A DNA stretch of 64,000 nt from Phytophthora quininea (taxonomy: Eukaryota > Oomycota > Peronosporomycetes > Peronosporales > Peronosporaceae): contig JAAVTG010000254.1 of assembly GCA_011947345.1 (NCBI GenBank), positions 1 to 64,000 on the forward strand. The letters run 5' to 3'. The notes beneath the pieces are model-generated. The model saw only the letters and a list, made by a program, of their open reading frames with translations. It was not told where the DNA came from and did not search any database. The first letter of the stretch is position 1. Each line of letters opens with the position of its first letter. This document shows, in pieces, positions 52,106 to 63,190 of the stretch. The position numbers and the translations under genes were made by a program.

Positions 52106-54533
52106 ATGGTGTTTTACGACAGCAGTGACGAAGAACACTGCGATGTCAAATATGAAGACTTTGAAGAAGATTGGCCGTTCGGAGTCCACGATCGTACGAA
52201 GATGCGATCGCTCCAACGGGGAAAGCGTGCCGGTTGATCAGCAAAATACTGGCTCAAGCAGGAGACAACGCCGGCGAGTTCACTTTCGGAGGACAAGCAG
52301 AACCGCTGCCAATTTCGCCAGGACTTGAGGTCAAAAGTGTTGGACCGATCCCTCTACCGTTGATCGGCGACGTAGCAGAGAAACTCATTGCTGCGAGTAC
52401 GAAATCTCCCTACGGACAACAGTACGAGACGTTGATAGACGACAACATCCGCAAGAGCTGGGAGCTTCCACCGTCCCAAATTCAGTTAACGAATCCGCTG
52501 TGGCGGACAGGACTGGGGAGCTGGCCAAAACTATCGCAGTACGACTGGGCTATTGCAACGTTCCGCTTCAGATCAAGCTGTACAAGTTGCTGGTGTATGC
52601 TGAAGGCGGCCACTTCGCCAAGCACCGAGACACCGAAAAAGAAAACGGCATGATCGCCACGTTGGTCGTTCAACCGCCGAGTCTGCACGAAGGAGGAGAC
52701 TTGCTCGTGAACCGAGACACTGCTACCCAATACCGCCACGATTTCGGCAAGAGTGATGGAACGGCTGCTTACCTTCCCCATTATGCAGTGCACTATGCCG
52801 ATGCCGAGCATACGCTGGAGACGGTGACGAAAGGCTATCGACTGGTGCTGGTGTACTCGATTTGCGTGCCACCCTCGGTTGGATGTGTGAGGAACGATGA
52901 AACGAAGCGTCTGAGTGGCGAACTGGCGACGGCGATCAACAATATGGAGGAAGGAGACGACGCTTTCGCGTTGTTGCTGTCTCATCAGTACACACCGAAA
53001 AGTATTGAGATTTGGGTGTTCAAGCTCTCAAGGGAGTTGATCGAGCGAGGTATTTTGCTTTGAAAGAGGCGAACGACAGCGTCGACTCAGCGAAGAAGTT
53101 GCATCTCTTCCTGGCAGAGTTGTCGTCCACACTGGAGTTTATTGCAAGCGGTGATGAATGGGAACCACTCACCTCGACGGGTAGTATGTTTGGGCCGTCA
53201 CATCCAGGCAATAAGAACGATTCGATCACTTGGTATTCAGAGACTGGGAAGAGCTTTGGCTGTGTGGAAGACGCAAGTGTGGAATTGAATCTCCTCAACC
53301 CGCAGCAGGAAACACTATCTCGAATGTGGAGACCCTACGGCAGCACGACGTTGGAAGGATCTCTCGGCAACGACGGGATCACAAGAGACACCAAGTACTC
53401 CCGATACGCCATCGTCGGCCTGTCGGAGCTGAGAGGGGCGGAGAGAGTATTGGAGATTCTGAATGAACATGCAGCTCTGGACTTCTTCCACCGCCAAAAA
53501 GCAGCTACTACCAGCGCGCTGTCGGCCTTTAGCGAGACTGCATCCAAGCTCATCGACGACGATGCCACTACGAAGATTCTGGAATATCAAAAACCTGTCG
53601 ATGCTGAGGTTCTTGGGTCATTCATGAGTGCGGTCAATGCTGAGTTGTCGAGGACGGATCGACACTATCGCAAGACCCCGTCTCAATTGCTTTTGTTGTG
53701 ACTTGGCCGAACTCGTGGTTGATGCTGGCTCACCGCAGTTGGTGAAGCAGCTCTTTAGTGATATCGGAATACGTATGACCCTGCGAGACTGCACTGACAA
53801 CGCTCTAACCACGTGGGTTATGCTATTGATCTCGATCGCGAGCTCACTTGACTGGGATGCCATCAAGCAAGAGTTTCCCAAAGCACTTCTTGCTATCCCG
53901 AACTCTACCGGGATCTCCGTCCTAGTCGTCGAGTGTCTAGGGAGCGGTACAGCTCACGACGACATTCTGAAATCAGTTCTAGGCAGGATTACCATGCGGG
54001 ACTACAGTAAAGAGCAGTTGTGGAAGGGGGCTCTACGTAGCGATGATAAGACTGTGCTGGATGATGTGGTGAGTAAATTCAAACAAGCCGATCCAAGCGA
54101 GTTGCAGCCAGTGGTCGAGGGATTCCTACCACTTTTGGCCCATATCGACAAGGAGGATGACAAGTTCGTCAAGCTGAAAGTCATCGTGGACATGCGGATC
54201 AAGTGGCTCAACCACCAAACTCGTACATTGGACAAGCCTTTCTCGTGGGAGATGCCTGATGCGAAGTTTTCTGATAGTCGTGCAGTGGAGACGTTCCTTA
54301 GAGGACCCCAGACGTCTACGGTTGCCACAGGATTGCGGAAGTTTGAGAACCTGCAAGACGCCAGGAATTACGCTGCTAAAAGGACCCACAACCAACAAAC
54401 GAATGCGTCTTTCGAGATGGAAGCTGGCGGCGGTGATGAAAATGCGTTCGTGACGATTACGAAGACCCGCCAATGGTTTTCTGCACGTCAGGAAATGCTG
54501 AAGACCGAGCTTCAAAATATAGTAGCACTGTGA
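52106..54533 (+). CDS. 2-oxoglutarate/Fe(II) oxygenase-like protein, copy 1 (frame breaks)
   Basis: Begins MVFYDSSDEEHCDVKYEDFE at 52106. The middle carries the oxygenase fold: KLLVYAEGGHFAKHRDTEKE with the H-x-D iron ligands, GDLLVNRDTATQYRHDFGKS, YADAEHTLETVTKGYRLVLV with the distal His and the Arg that binds 2-oxoglutarate. A long C-terminal part ends ELQNIVAL. Frame changes occur near 52205, 52490, 53010 and 53680. Those at 52490 and 53680 are also in copy 2; that at 53010 (one G lost in TATTGGAG) is unique. Restored length ~800 residues. The fold resembles prolyl-4-hydroxylase-type enzymes; the substrate is unknown. Forms an inverted pair with 58828-61266. Confidence 0.65.
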
Positions 54534-54724
54534 AGGCCGAGTACCAACTCACTTCCACGTTAAGTTTGATTCTTATGTTTTGCCGTACAACTTCCTTCAA
54601 CTCATACAGTATAACGTCAATTTATATGTAGTGCGCTCCAGACTTTCATGTAGTGCTATCAATAGGCTGTCCCAGATAGCTCTTTAGCAAAAATGTCCCG
54701 TATTTAACATTTCCGTTGGCGGTC

Positions 54725-56138
54725 ATGTCGGTGTTGGTGGAGACGACGTTGGGGGCGCTGGTGCTGGATCTGTTCGTGGACGAGTGTCCGCTGGCGAGCC
54801 GCAACTTCCTCAAGCTCTGCAAGGTCAAGTACTACCACGGCTGCCTGTTCTTCAATGTGCAGGAGAACTTCATGGTGCAAGCGGGGACCCCACGGGCACA
54901 GGCCAAGGCGGGGACTCTATTTACGGGACACTCTACGGTCCTCAAGCTCGTTTTTCGAGGACGAACTTAAAACGGGGAAATCCCATGCAGACCGTCGTGG
55001 TCTTCTAGGAATGGCTTCAGCTGCAGCCAACCAGAATGGGTCTCAATTCTACATTACCACTAGAGCTGAAGATATGTCTTATTTGGACGACCAACACACC
55101 ATTTTTGGCGAAGTGGCCGAAGGAATGGACGTGCTGGACCAAATCAACACTTTATTCGTGGACAAAGACTACCGTCCTCTGCAAGACGTGCGGATCAAGC
55201 ATACATATGTGCTGGAGGACCCTTTTCCGGACCCAAAAGGGCTGGAAGAAGTGATTCCGCCAATGTCGCCAACCAGGGAGCGACCGGAGCAGGAAACAGT
55301 CGAGCCGAGACTCGCAGCTGACGAGAAATTAGATGAGAACGAAGGGCGTACCGAACAGGAGATTGAAAAAGCCGTGAGGGAGAAGGAAGCCAAGTCCCGA
55401 GCGGTGGTACTCGAAATGATCGGAGATCTGCCAGATGCGGATGTCAAACCACCTGAAGAAGTGCTGTTTGTGTGTAAGCTGAACCCCGTCACGGAGAGTG
55501 CTGATCTAGATATGGCCTTCTGTCGCTTCGGGCCGTGCAAGTCCGAGGTGATCCGAGACGCCAAGACGGGCGACTCGCTGTGCTTTGCGTTCGTGGAGTT
55601 TACGGACAGAAGACACTGCGAAGAAGCGTATTTCAAGATGAACAACGTGCTGTTGGATGATCGACGCATTAAAGTAGACTTTAGTCAGTCAGTGTCGAAG
55701 CTCTGGAATAAGGCCAAGCGACGTGGAGAGAAAATGAGCAAGAGGGACGGCGATTTTGGTAATGAGAAGAGAGGTGGGGGTCGTAACAGTAGCAGCAAAA
55801 CTGGGGCCCACAGAGGTGATCTCAGTGGTCTTCGGTTGAAGTCGGGCTCGAACGATTTCAAACTCGTGGAGGAAGAAGAGGGTTTCAGCTCCAAAGCTAC
55901 TCGCTCTGCTCGCCCACGTAGCCGAAGTGGCGGTCGTAGACGATCACCCCCGAGCAGAAGTTCTGGGTCTAAACGTGAACGCCCGCGAAGCCGCAGCAGA
56001 GACCGAGGACGTCGAAGCTCAAGCCGTGATCGCGATCAAAGACGCCGGAAAGCGAACCGGGACGACGACCGTGCTCGTAGACACCGAAGCCGTAGTCGGG
56101 GACGTAGTCGGGAGCGCGACCGTCGCTCTCGATACTAA
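54725..56138 (+). CDS. PPIL4: Cyclophilin with RRM and RS tail (PPIL4 type)
   Basis: A nuclear peptidyl-prolyl isomerase linked to splicing. From ATG 54725: cyclophilin domain ([53 protein letters not shown]), a linker, an RRM ([40 protein letters not shown]), and a C-terminal Arg/Ser-rich tail ([20 protein letters not shown]). Two frame breaks near 54890 and 54955 each lack one base in a run (GGGGG and TTTTTT): the expected QAGDPTGTG and ARFFEDEL readings return when they are restored. ~470 residues, domain order as in PPIL4. Confidence 0.92.
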
Positions 56139-56246
56139 GTTGGTCAACAAATTGGCTACACTCTGGACGAGGTTGGACAAACACGATCATGCTTTTTGTC
56201 ATCTAGTGGCAATTGTGCTAACAACAACAAATTGCAGATGAATAAA

Positions 56247-57953
56247 TTATACGGCGGCCGACTTCATCTTCTGCAGACTGACGTGGATCTTGTACAGCGC
56301 CTCGGCTGCAGTCGGACGTTTTGTGGGGTCCACCGACATACAAGCACGACCGAGCTCAACGATCTCTTCCGGACTGGAGGCTGTGAAATCCGCTTGGATC
56401 GTTCCCAGGGCCACTTTCTGCAGGAGAACCGAGTCTGCCATCGTGCGGCCGCTCGACTGTAAACATTCCTTCTTCGCGCGCGAGTACGGCAACGTGTGTA
56501 CATCCAGCTCCGACATGACCACTCCAAAGGAAAAGATGTCGGCCTTGTGGTCGTATCTCTCGCCCATCATCACCTCTGGAGCCATCCACAGCGAAGTGCC
56601 AACTCCTGCCGTCATGGTCTGGTCCATCCGTTCACGAGAGATACCAAAGTCCGATAGTTTGGCGTCCATGTCGGCGTTAAATAAAATGTTGCGCGACTTG
56701 AGATCTCGATGGATGACAGGCGGGTCTAGCGAGTGCAAATATGTCAGCGCGTGCGCGACCTGTAAGGCGATGGTGGTCTTCTGCTGGTCGAATCCCGTGG
56801 GCTGCTTCTGCTCCAAGTAGTTGTTCAGCAACGTCCGCAACTCGCCGCTGTCCATATACTCTAGCAAGACACAGAGATCCGAGAGCGCGTCCCAGGCGAC
56901 ACCAACGAACATAACGATGTGCGCATGGTCCATCGTCGCATGGATCTTGGCTTCCGCCAGGAAATCGTTCACTTCCTTGATATTCCCACGCGTCGACGGT
57001 AGCAGCATTTTAATGGCAACCAGCTCACCATTGAAGACTCCCGAATAAACTTCTCCAAAAGCCCCTCGACTGATCAGCATCTGAGTGATCACCTTGTCGC
57101 GAGGAACTCTTTTGGCAGTGATGATGTCGTCGTTCCACAGTCCAGTCTGCCCAGGCACTGGAGTTTCCAACATGGCGACGCTGTTGGTCCTCAGCGTTTC
57201 CTTCAACGACGACGACAATTTCTTCGTCGTCGCTCGACGCTTGTAGAAAATGGCGACCACGACGACAATCACCAGCGCCAAAAAGAACCCGCTCAAGGCG
57301 ATGCCGACGATCGCTCCGGTGGCCAGCCCACCCCCAGAATCGTCATGCATTCCGCTGTCATTGTCCTTTGGTGGGCCTCCTGAGGTCGAGTTACTTCCGG
57401 CATTTTGGTCATCCAGACTGCTGTACCACGAATACCCATTGCTACTGCACGAATGTTTCTCCAACTCAGTCTTGTTGGCGAAGTCTGTCCGATACAGTGA
57501 GCTCGAGAGACACGAACGTTCCTGGCTGAATTGCACCGATGCCGAGCCGTTCGAGTTGAGCGTCGCGATGACGTAGTAGCTTTTATCGTACGCACCCACA
57601 CAAGCTCCAGACGCAGGGTACCCGTACGACATGGAGAGTCCTGTGCAAGTGTCGTCGGTATGCATGGACTCGATGATGTACGGGTAGTTCCCGAACATGT
57701 CCCGCGTGGTCTGAATGTAGTCCGACGAGCACTTGGTGACCATCATGTCGGAACCGGCAGTGTTGGTGCTGGGTGAACACTCTTCGCTTGTGCAGGCCGT
57801 TGAACCGGTAACCTTGGAAGAGTAGACAGCATACGGTGTGCCGGTGCACTTGTCACCGAGATAGTATGCTGAGACCTTGTACGTCGCTTCTTCAGCGACA
57901 GCTATTTGGGCCGCCAGGGCGACCAACCCCACGGTGAACGCCCCACGCAGCAT
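56247..57953 (-). CDS. TKL-type receptor-like protein kinase
   Basis: The intact 568-residue reading from ATG 57953 has signal peptide (MLRGAFTVGLVALAAQIAVA), a Cys-rich extracellular region of ~195 residues with N-glycosylation sites, a membrane span (GAIVGIALSGFFLALVIVVV) with a stop-transfer KRR, and a cytosolic kinase. Kinase motifs: GAFGEVYSG glycine loop, VAIKM lysine, HRDLKSRN catalytic loop, SDFGISRE and GTSLWMAPEV activation segment. This architecture is known in oomycete TKL receptor kinases. The longer frame to 58196 is only upstream sequence. The ligand is unknown. Confidence 0.9.
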   Translation of the reverse strand: MLRGAFTVGLVALAAQIAVAEEATYKVSAYYLGDKCTGTPYAVYSSKVTGSTACTSEECSPSTNTAGSDMMVTKCSSDYIQTTRDMFGNYPYIIESMHTDDTCTGLSMSYGYPASGACVGAYDKSYYVIATLNSNGSASVQFSQERSCLSSSLYRTDFANKTELEKHSCSSNGYSWYSSLDDQNAGSNSTSGGPPKDNDSGMHDDSGGGLATGAIVGIALSGFFLALVIVVVVAIFYKRRATTKKLSSSLKETLRTNSVAMLETPVPGQTGLWNDDIITAKRVPRDKVITQMLISRGAFGEVYSGVFNGELVAIKMLLPSTRGNIKEVNDFLAEAKIHATMDHAHIVMFVGVAWDALSDLCVLLEYMDSGELRTLLNNYLEQKQPTGFDQQKTTIALQVAHALTYLHSLDPPVIHRDLKSRNILFNADMDAKLSDFGISRERMDQTMTAGVGTSLWMAPEVMMGERYDHKADIFSFGVVMSELDVHTLPYSRAKKECLQSSGRTMADSVLLQKVALGTIQADFTASSPEEIVELGRACMSVDPTKRPTAAEALYKIHVSLQKMKSAAV

Positions 57954-58120
57954 GGCCTTGATCCTTTCGTGGCCTCGCAAGAAATGAAGAGGCAAATCAA
58001 GCGTGAGACGCGAGGGTTGGAACAGACAGACGACAGACAGCAGTTCCTGCTGTTCGTGCACTGGTTTTGGCACCGCAGCACTTGGTCCAGGCTGGATTGA
58101 ATCCTTCGACAAGGCAATGA

Positions 58121-58205
58121 CAGTAGAATGCTTGAAGAAACTCGGTTCATCAAAATTCGGTGGTGTCGAGATGGTGATGACTTTGGTTGTGCTCATCGCT
58201 GGACG
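58121..58205 (+). pseudogene. Duplicated 5' fragment of the 48960-51118 gene
   Basis: Reads CLKKLGSSKFGGVEMVMTLV then VLIAG, matching the signal-anchor of the large glycoprotein-like gene at 51118. It has no continuation and lies upstream of the receptor kinase, on the opposite strand. Confidence 0.65.
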
Positions 58206-58339
58206 GGGCCGTGATCATTGATGACAACCAACACTTGACTACTGGGCAGCGGACACGTACACGAAAGCGAGAATCAAAAATATAGAGCCGCTTTCACTTC
58301 AGCACGATCTTAGCAGCGTTATCGCGATTCAATGGGGGA

Positions 58340-58510
58340 CTCCGACCTGACAAGACTCCAAAGGAGTAAAGTTCCAAGCACATCCTGGCACAACGCTTTC
58401 CCGGTTGGAGAAATCACATCTTCGTACGATCGGCCAATCTCCCGCAAAATCTTCGTATTTGGCGTCGCAGTATTCTCCTTCACTGCTGTCGTAAATCATG
58501 TTTGTTTGAT
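58340..58510 (-). pseudogene. N-terminal fragment of the 2OG oxygenase-like family
   Basis: Minus-strand MIYDSSEGEYCDAKYEDFAG DWP matches the first residues of copy 1. The following DNA, GAAGATGTGATTTCTCCAAC, matches the next coding block in a shifted frame. No oxygenase domain follows. Confidence 0.65.
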
Positions 58511-58827
58511 TTTGCTTGGAGCATGGATGCTGCGTTCTTCGTTTACCGAGGGAAATCACAAATGAAGTACGGCGAAGAAGGGCAGCCGAACGAAGTCGAC
58601 TTTATGGAGGATAAGGACGGAGAGAGTGGAGATGAAGACGAACACTTGGAAGCTCGGGGCGCGAAGCACGGGGCTTAAACACAGGACTGTTAGGTATGTG
58701 CTCAGTAACTCGTTTTCCAGCATGCCCCTCAGCAGAAAATTGGGTGACTGTCGCCCGGTCACGAGTCAGTCTATGAGTGGAGATATCGATTGGTGGCAGT
58801 TGAACTAACACGGCATCCACAGCCTAA

Positions 58828-61266
58828 CTACAACGCTACTAGTATTTGCAGCTCGGCCTTGTGCTTCTTCAGCATTTCCTGACGTGCAGAAAAACATTGG
58901 CGGGTCTTCGTAATCGTCACGAAAGCATTTTCATCATCACCACCAGCTTCCATCTCGAAAGACACATTCGTTTGTTGGTTGCGGGTCCTTTTAGCAGCGT
59001 AGTTCTTGGCATCTTGTAGGTTCTCAAACTCCCGTAATCCTGTGGCAACCGTAGACGTCTGGGGTCCTCTAAGGAACGTCTCCACTGCACGACTATCAGA
59101 AAACTTCGCATCAGGCATCTCCCACGAGAAAGGCTTGTCCAATGTACGAGTTTGGTGGTTGAGCCACTTGATCCGCATGTCCACGATGACTTTCAGCTTG
59201 ACGAACTTGTCATCCTCCTTGTCGATATGGGCCAAAAGTGGTAGGAATCCCTCGACCACTGGCTGCAACTCGCTTGGATCGGCTTGTTTGAATTTACTCA
59301 CCACATCATCCAGCACAGTCTTATCATCGCTACGTAGAGCCCCCTTCCACAACTGCTCTTTACTGTAGTCCCGCATGGTAATCCTGCCTAGAACTGATTT
59401 CAGAATGTCGTCGTGAGCTGTACCGCTCCCTAGACACTCGACGACTAGGACGGAGATCCCGGTAGAGTTCGGGATAGCAAGAAGTGCTTTGGGAAACTCT
59501 TGCTTGATGGCATCCCAGTCAAGTGAGCTCGCGATCGAGATCAATAGCATAACCCACGTGGTTAGAGCGTTGTCAGTGCAGTCTCGCAGGGTCATACGTA
59601 TTCCGATATCACTAAAGAGCTGCTTCACCAACTGCGGTGAGCCAGCATCAACCACGAGTTCGGCCAAGTCACAACAAAAGCAATTGAGACGGGGTCTTGC
59701 GATAGTGTCGATCCGTCCTCGACAACTCAGCATTGACCGCACTCATGAATGACCCAAGAACCTCAGCATCGACAGGTTTTTGATATTCCAGAATCTTCGT
59801 AGTGGCATCGTCGTCGATGAGCTTGGATGCAGTCTCGCTAAAGGCCGACAGCGCGCTGGTAGTAGCTGCTTTTTGGCGGTGGAAGAAGTCCAGAGCTGCA
59901 TGTTCATTCAGAATCTCCAATACTCTCTCCGCCCCTCTCAGCTCCGACAGGCCGACGATGGCGTATCGGGAGTACTTGGTGTCTCTTGTGATCCCGTCGT
60001 TGCCGAGAGATCCTTCCAACGTCGTGCTGCCGTAGGGTCTCCACATTCGAGATAGTGTTTCCTGCTGCGGGTTGAGGAGATTCAATTCCACACTTGCGTC
60101 TTCCACACAGCCAAAGCTCTTCCCAGTCTCTGAATACCAAGTGATCGAATCGTTCTTATTGCCTGGATGTGACGGCCCAAACATACTACCCGTCGAGGTG
60201 AGTGGTTCCCATTCATCACCGCTTGCAATAAACTCCAGTGTGGACGACAACTCTGCCAGGAAGAGATGCAACTTCTTCGCTGAGTCGACGCTGTCGTTCG
60301 CCTCTTTCAAAGCAAAATACCTCGCTCGATCAACTCCCTTGAGAGCTTGAACACCCAAATCTCCAATACTTTTCGGTGTGTACTGATGAGACAGCAACAA
60401 CGCGAAAGCGTCGTCTCCTTCCTCCATATTGTTGATCGCCGTCGCCAGTTCGCCACTCAGACGCCTCGTTTCATCGTTCCTCACACATCCAACCGAGGGT
60501 GGCACGCAAATCGAGCACACCAGCACCAGTCGATAGCCTTTCGTCACCGTCTCCAGCGTATGCTCGGCATCGGCATAGTGCACTGCATAATGGGGAAGGT
60601 AAGCAGCCGTTCCATCACTCTTGCCGAAATCGTGGCGGTATTGGGTAGCAGTGTCTCGGTTCACGAGCAAGTCTCCTCCTTCGTGCAGACTCGGCGGTTG
60701 AACGACCAACGTGGCGATCATGCCGTTTTCTTTTTCGGTGTCTCGGTGCTTGGCGAAGTGGCCGCCTTCAGCATACACCAGCAACTTGTACAGCTTGATC
60801 TGAAGCGGAACGTTGCAATAGCCCAGTCGTACTGCGATAGTTTTGGCCAGCTCCCCAGTCCTGTCCGCCACAGCGGATTCGTTAACTGAATTTGGGACGG
60901 TGGAAGCTCCCAGCTCTTGCGGATGTTGTCGTCCATCAACGTCTCGCACTGTCGTCCGTAGGGAGATTTCGTACTCGCAGCAATGAGTTTCTCTGCTACG
61001 TCGCCGATCAACGGTAGAGGGATCGGTCCAACACCTTTGACCTCAAGTCCTGGCGAAATTGGCAGCGGTTCTGCTTGTCCTCCGAAAGTGAACTCGCCGG
61101 CGTTGTCTCCTGCTTGAGCCAGTATTTTGCTGATCAACCGGCACGCTTTCCCCGTTGGAGCGATTACATCTTTTGCTGACCCGTGTGTTCCGAAGGGCCA
61201 GTCGTTCTTAAAGCCTTCGTAAAAGTCAGCATCGCACTCGTCGTCACTGTTTCCGAGGAAGCTCAT
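58828..61266 (-). CDS. 2-oxoglutarate/Fe(II) oxygenase-like protein, copy 2 (frame breaks)
   Basis: Begins MSFLGNSDDECDADFYEGFK at 61266 and reads DVIAPTGKACRLISKILAQA without the N-terminal break of copy 1. A frame change at ~60895 leads to ESAVADRTGELAKTIAVRLG and the same oxygenase motifs (HFAKHRDTEKE, TKGYRLVLV). A second at ~59690 leads to CDLAELVVDAGSPQLV and the stop at 58828. Between about 59010 and 61160 it is almost base-for-base the inverse of copy 1 (few substitutions, for example Tyr/Cys after RLVLV). The first ~35 codons and last ~20 codons differ clearly. The two shared breaks could be inherited lesions, tiny introns or assembly errors copied into both. Confidence 0.65.
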
Positions 61267-61343
61267 GACTTAAGCGAGAGAACCAAGGAATGACTAGGTC
61301 CTAGTCGAACAGAATGCGATGGATGGGACGAGACTCAACTGAT

Positions 61344-61529
61344 CTACTTGTGGCGGCGATTGGCCTTGAGGAATGAAAAGTACTTGTCGTCGATCTCGCT
61401 GCATTTTCCGGTGCTAGAATTCGTCTCCCATTGAGAATTCGTGCTCAAAAATAATTCCAAAGCCTCAGGCAGTATTGCTGCAAAGGCATTGTCTTCGTGG
61501 ACTTGCTCGCTGGATGGACCAGCGAGCAA
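61344..61529 (-). pseudogene. Possible RXLR C-terminal relic
   Basis: The reading ends KCSEIDDKYFSFLKANRRHK, resembling the tail of the relic at 51430-51694 (SYLTKNHRHD). No signal peptide, RXLR or dEER is seen. The assignment is tentative. Confidence 0.25.
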
Positions 61530-61677
61530 GTTTTACAGCTTGAAAAACAAAACTTTTTCGTTGCATGAATGTTGCATGAATGTCGCTTCTATGTGGCCCA
61601 CCTAGTAAGCGACATTCAGACAACATTATAGCTTATATTTTGCGGTGAATATGCAAAGTTGACATCCATCCCCAAGG

Positions 61678-63118
61678 ATGCTAGCATTGACACGCCGAGC
61701 GGCGTCGCTGTGCCGCTCTCGGGCGCCCTGAGCCGCCTGCAGCTGCATCTCCACGACCTCCTCCAGTCCCTCCGACCCTCCCACCAACCTCCACAGCCAC
61801 GTGCAAGCACGTCTGGACTACAAGAAGCTGGTGGATAATGTGCCGCACTTTGTGGCCAACGGCAAGAAGCGCTTCAGCGACGGCAACCCGCAGCTCGTGG
61901 CGGATCTGTACCAACGTCAAGCCAAACTACGACACTCATGCAACCTCCTTCGGGCCGAACGCAACGTCCATGCCAAACAATTGGGCCAGGCAGCTGCAGC
62001 TAGGAAGAAACAGGGAGCAGCAGCGGACGAAGCTTTTGAAGCTCTACGAAACCGCGGCCAAGAGCTCAAAAGGAGATTCTGGACATTGAGCAAGAACTGA
62101 GTCACGTGTCGACCCAACTGGAGCTGGAAGCGCTCAAAATCCCCAACGATACCCACCCAGACGTCCCTGTTGGGGCCGAGGAAGACTCGAGAGTCGTGCT
62201 GACTCATGGCGACAAGCCAGTCTTCTCTTTACGCCTAAAGACCACGCAGACTTGGCCACGGATCTAGAGCTCTTGGATACTCAACTGGGAGCTAAAGTGG
62301 CGGGGTCCAAGTTCACCTACTTGTGCAATGAAGGCGCGATGATGGAGATCGCGTTGGTCCACTGGACGTTGAGTAAACTGCGAGCACGTGGCTTTAAAGT
62401 CATGTTTCCGCCCGATGTGGCGCACTACAAGCTCGTCGAAGGCTGCGGGTTTCAACCTCGTGGAGAGGCGACGCAGATCTACTCGATCGCCAACTCGGAC
62501 TTGTGCTTGACTGCGACGTCCGAGATCACCTTGGCTTCTATGAAGAGCAATGAGATCTTGCCGACGCCGTCGCTGCCGTTGAAGTACGCTGGCTTTAGTC
62601 ACTGCTTCCGCACGGAGATTGGCCATGGCGGTCGCCAGACGCGCGGCATCTACCGCATCCACCAGTTCAGCAAGGTCGAGATGTTTGCCTTCTGCGCCAA
62701 TGAGACCCAGGCCCAAGCGTTCTTCGATGAGATGGTAGAGATCCAAACCAGTATGTACGCTGAGCTTGGTCTGCACTATGAGCTTGTAGATATGGCAACG
62801 GGAGACCTCGGAGCTCCGGCCTACCGCAAGTTCGATCTGCTGGCTTGGATGCCTGGCCGTGCAGAGTACGGAGAGGTCTCCAGTATGTCCATGTGCACAG
62901 ACTACCAGGCTCGTCGTCTGAATATCCGCCACAAAGACCCCAAAGACGAGGAAGCGGGAACTTCCTTCGTGCATACTCTTAATGGTACTGCTTGTGCCGT
63001 CCCCCGCCTACTCATCAGTCTGTGGGAAACGTACCAGCAGGAAGATGGCTCTATCATCATCCCGGAGGTGCTGAGGCCGTACATGGGTGGCCAGGAGGTC
63101 ATTCGCCGCGCCGAGTAG
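61678..63118 (+). CDS. Seryl-tRNA synthetase, probably organellar
   Basis: Class II synthetase charging tRNA-Ser. ATG 61678 opens MLALTRRAASLCRSRAP, a mitochondrial-type presequence, but a TGA (61729-61731) interrupts the same frame that later reads HSHVQARLDYKKLVDNVPHF, so the N-terminal join is uncertain. The coiled-coil arm (NPQLVADLYQRQAKLRHSCN to AFEALRNRGQELK) breaks at ~62071 (one A missing in AAAA) and again near 62228. The catalytic core from 62252 is intact: motif 2 FRTEIGHGGRQTRGIYRIHQ, and motif 3 TACAVPRLLISLWETYQQED with the Arg. The stop is at 63116-63118. About 480 residues. Confidence 0.88.
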
Positions 63119-63190
63119 AGCTAGAGGCTCCGACAAATAGACGTCTCCACTGATGCCTTGCGTGTTAGTCTGCGTACTAATCTATTGCAA

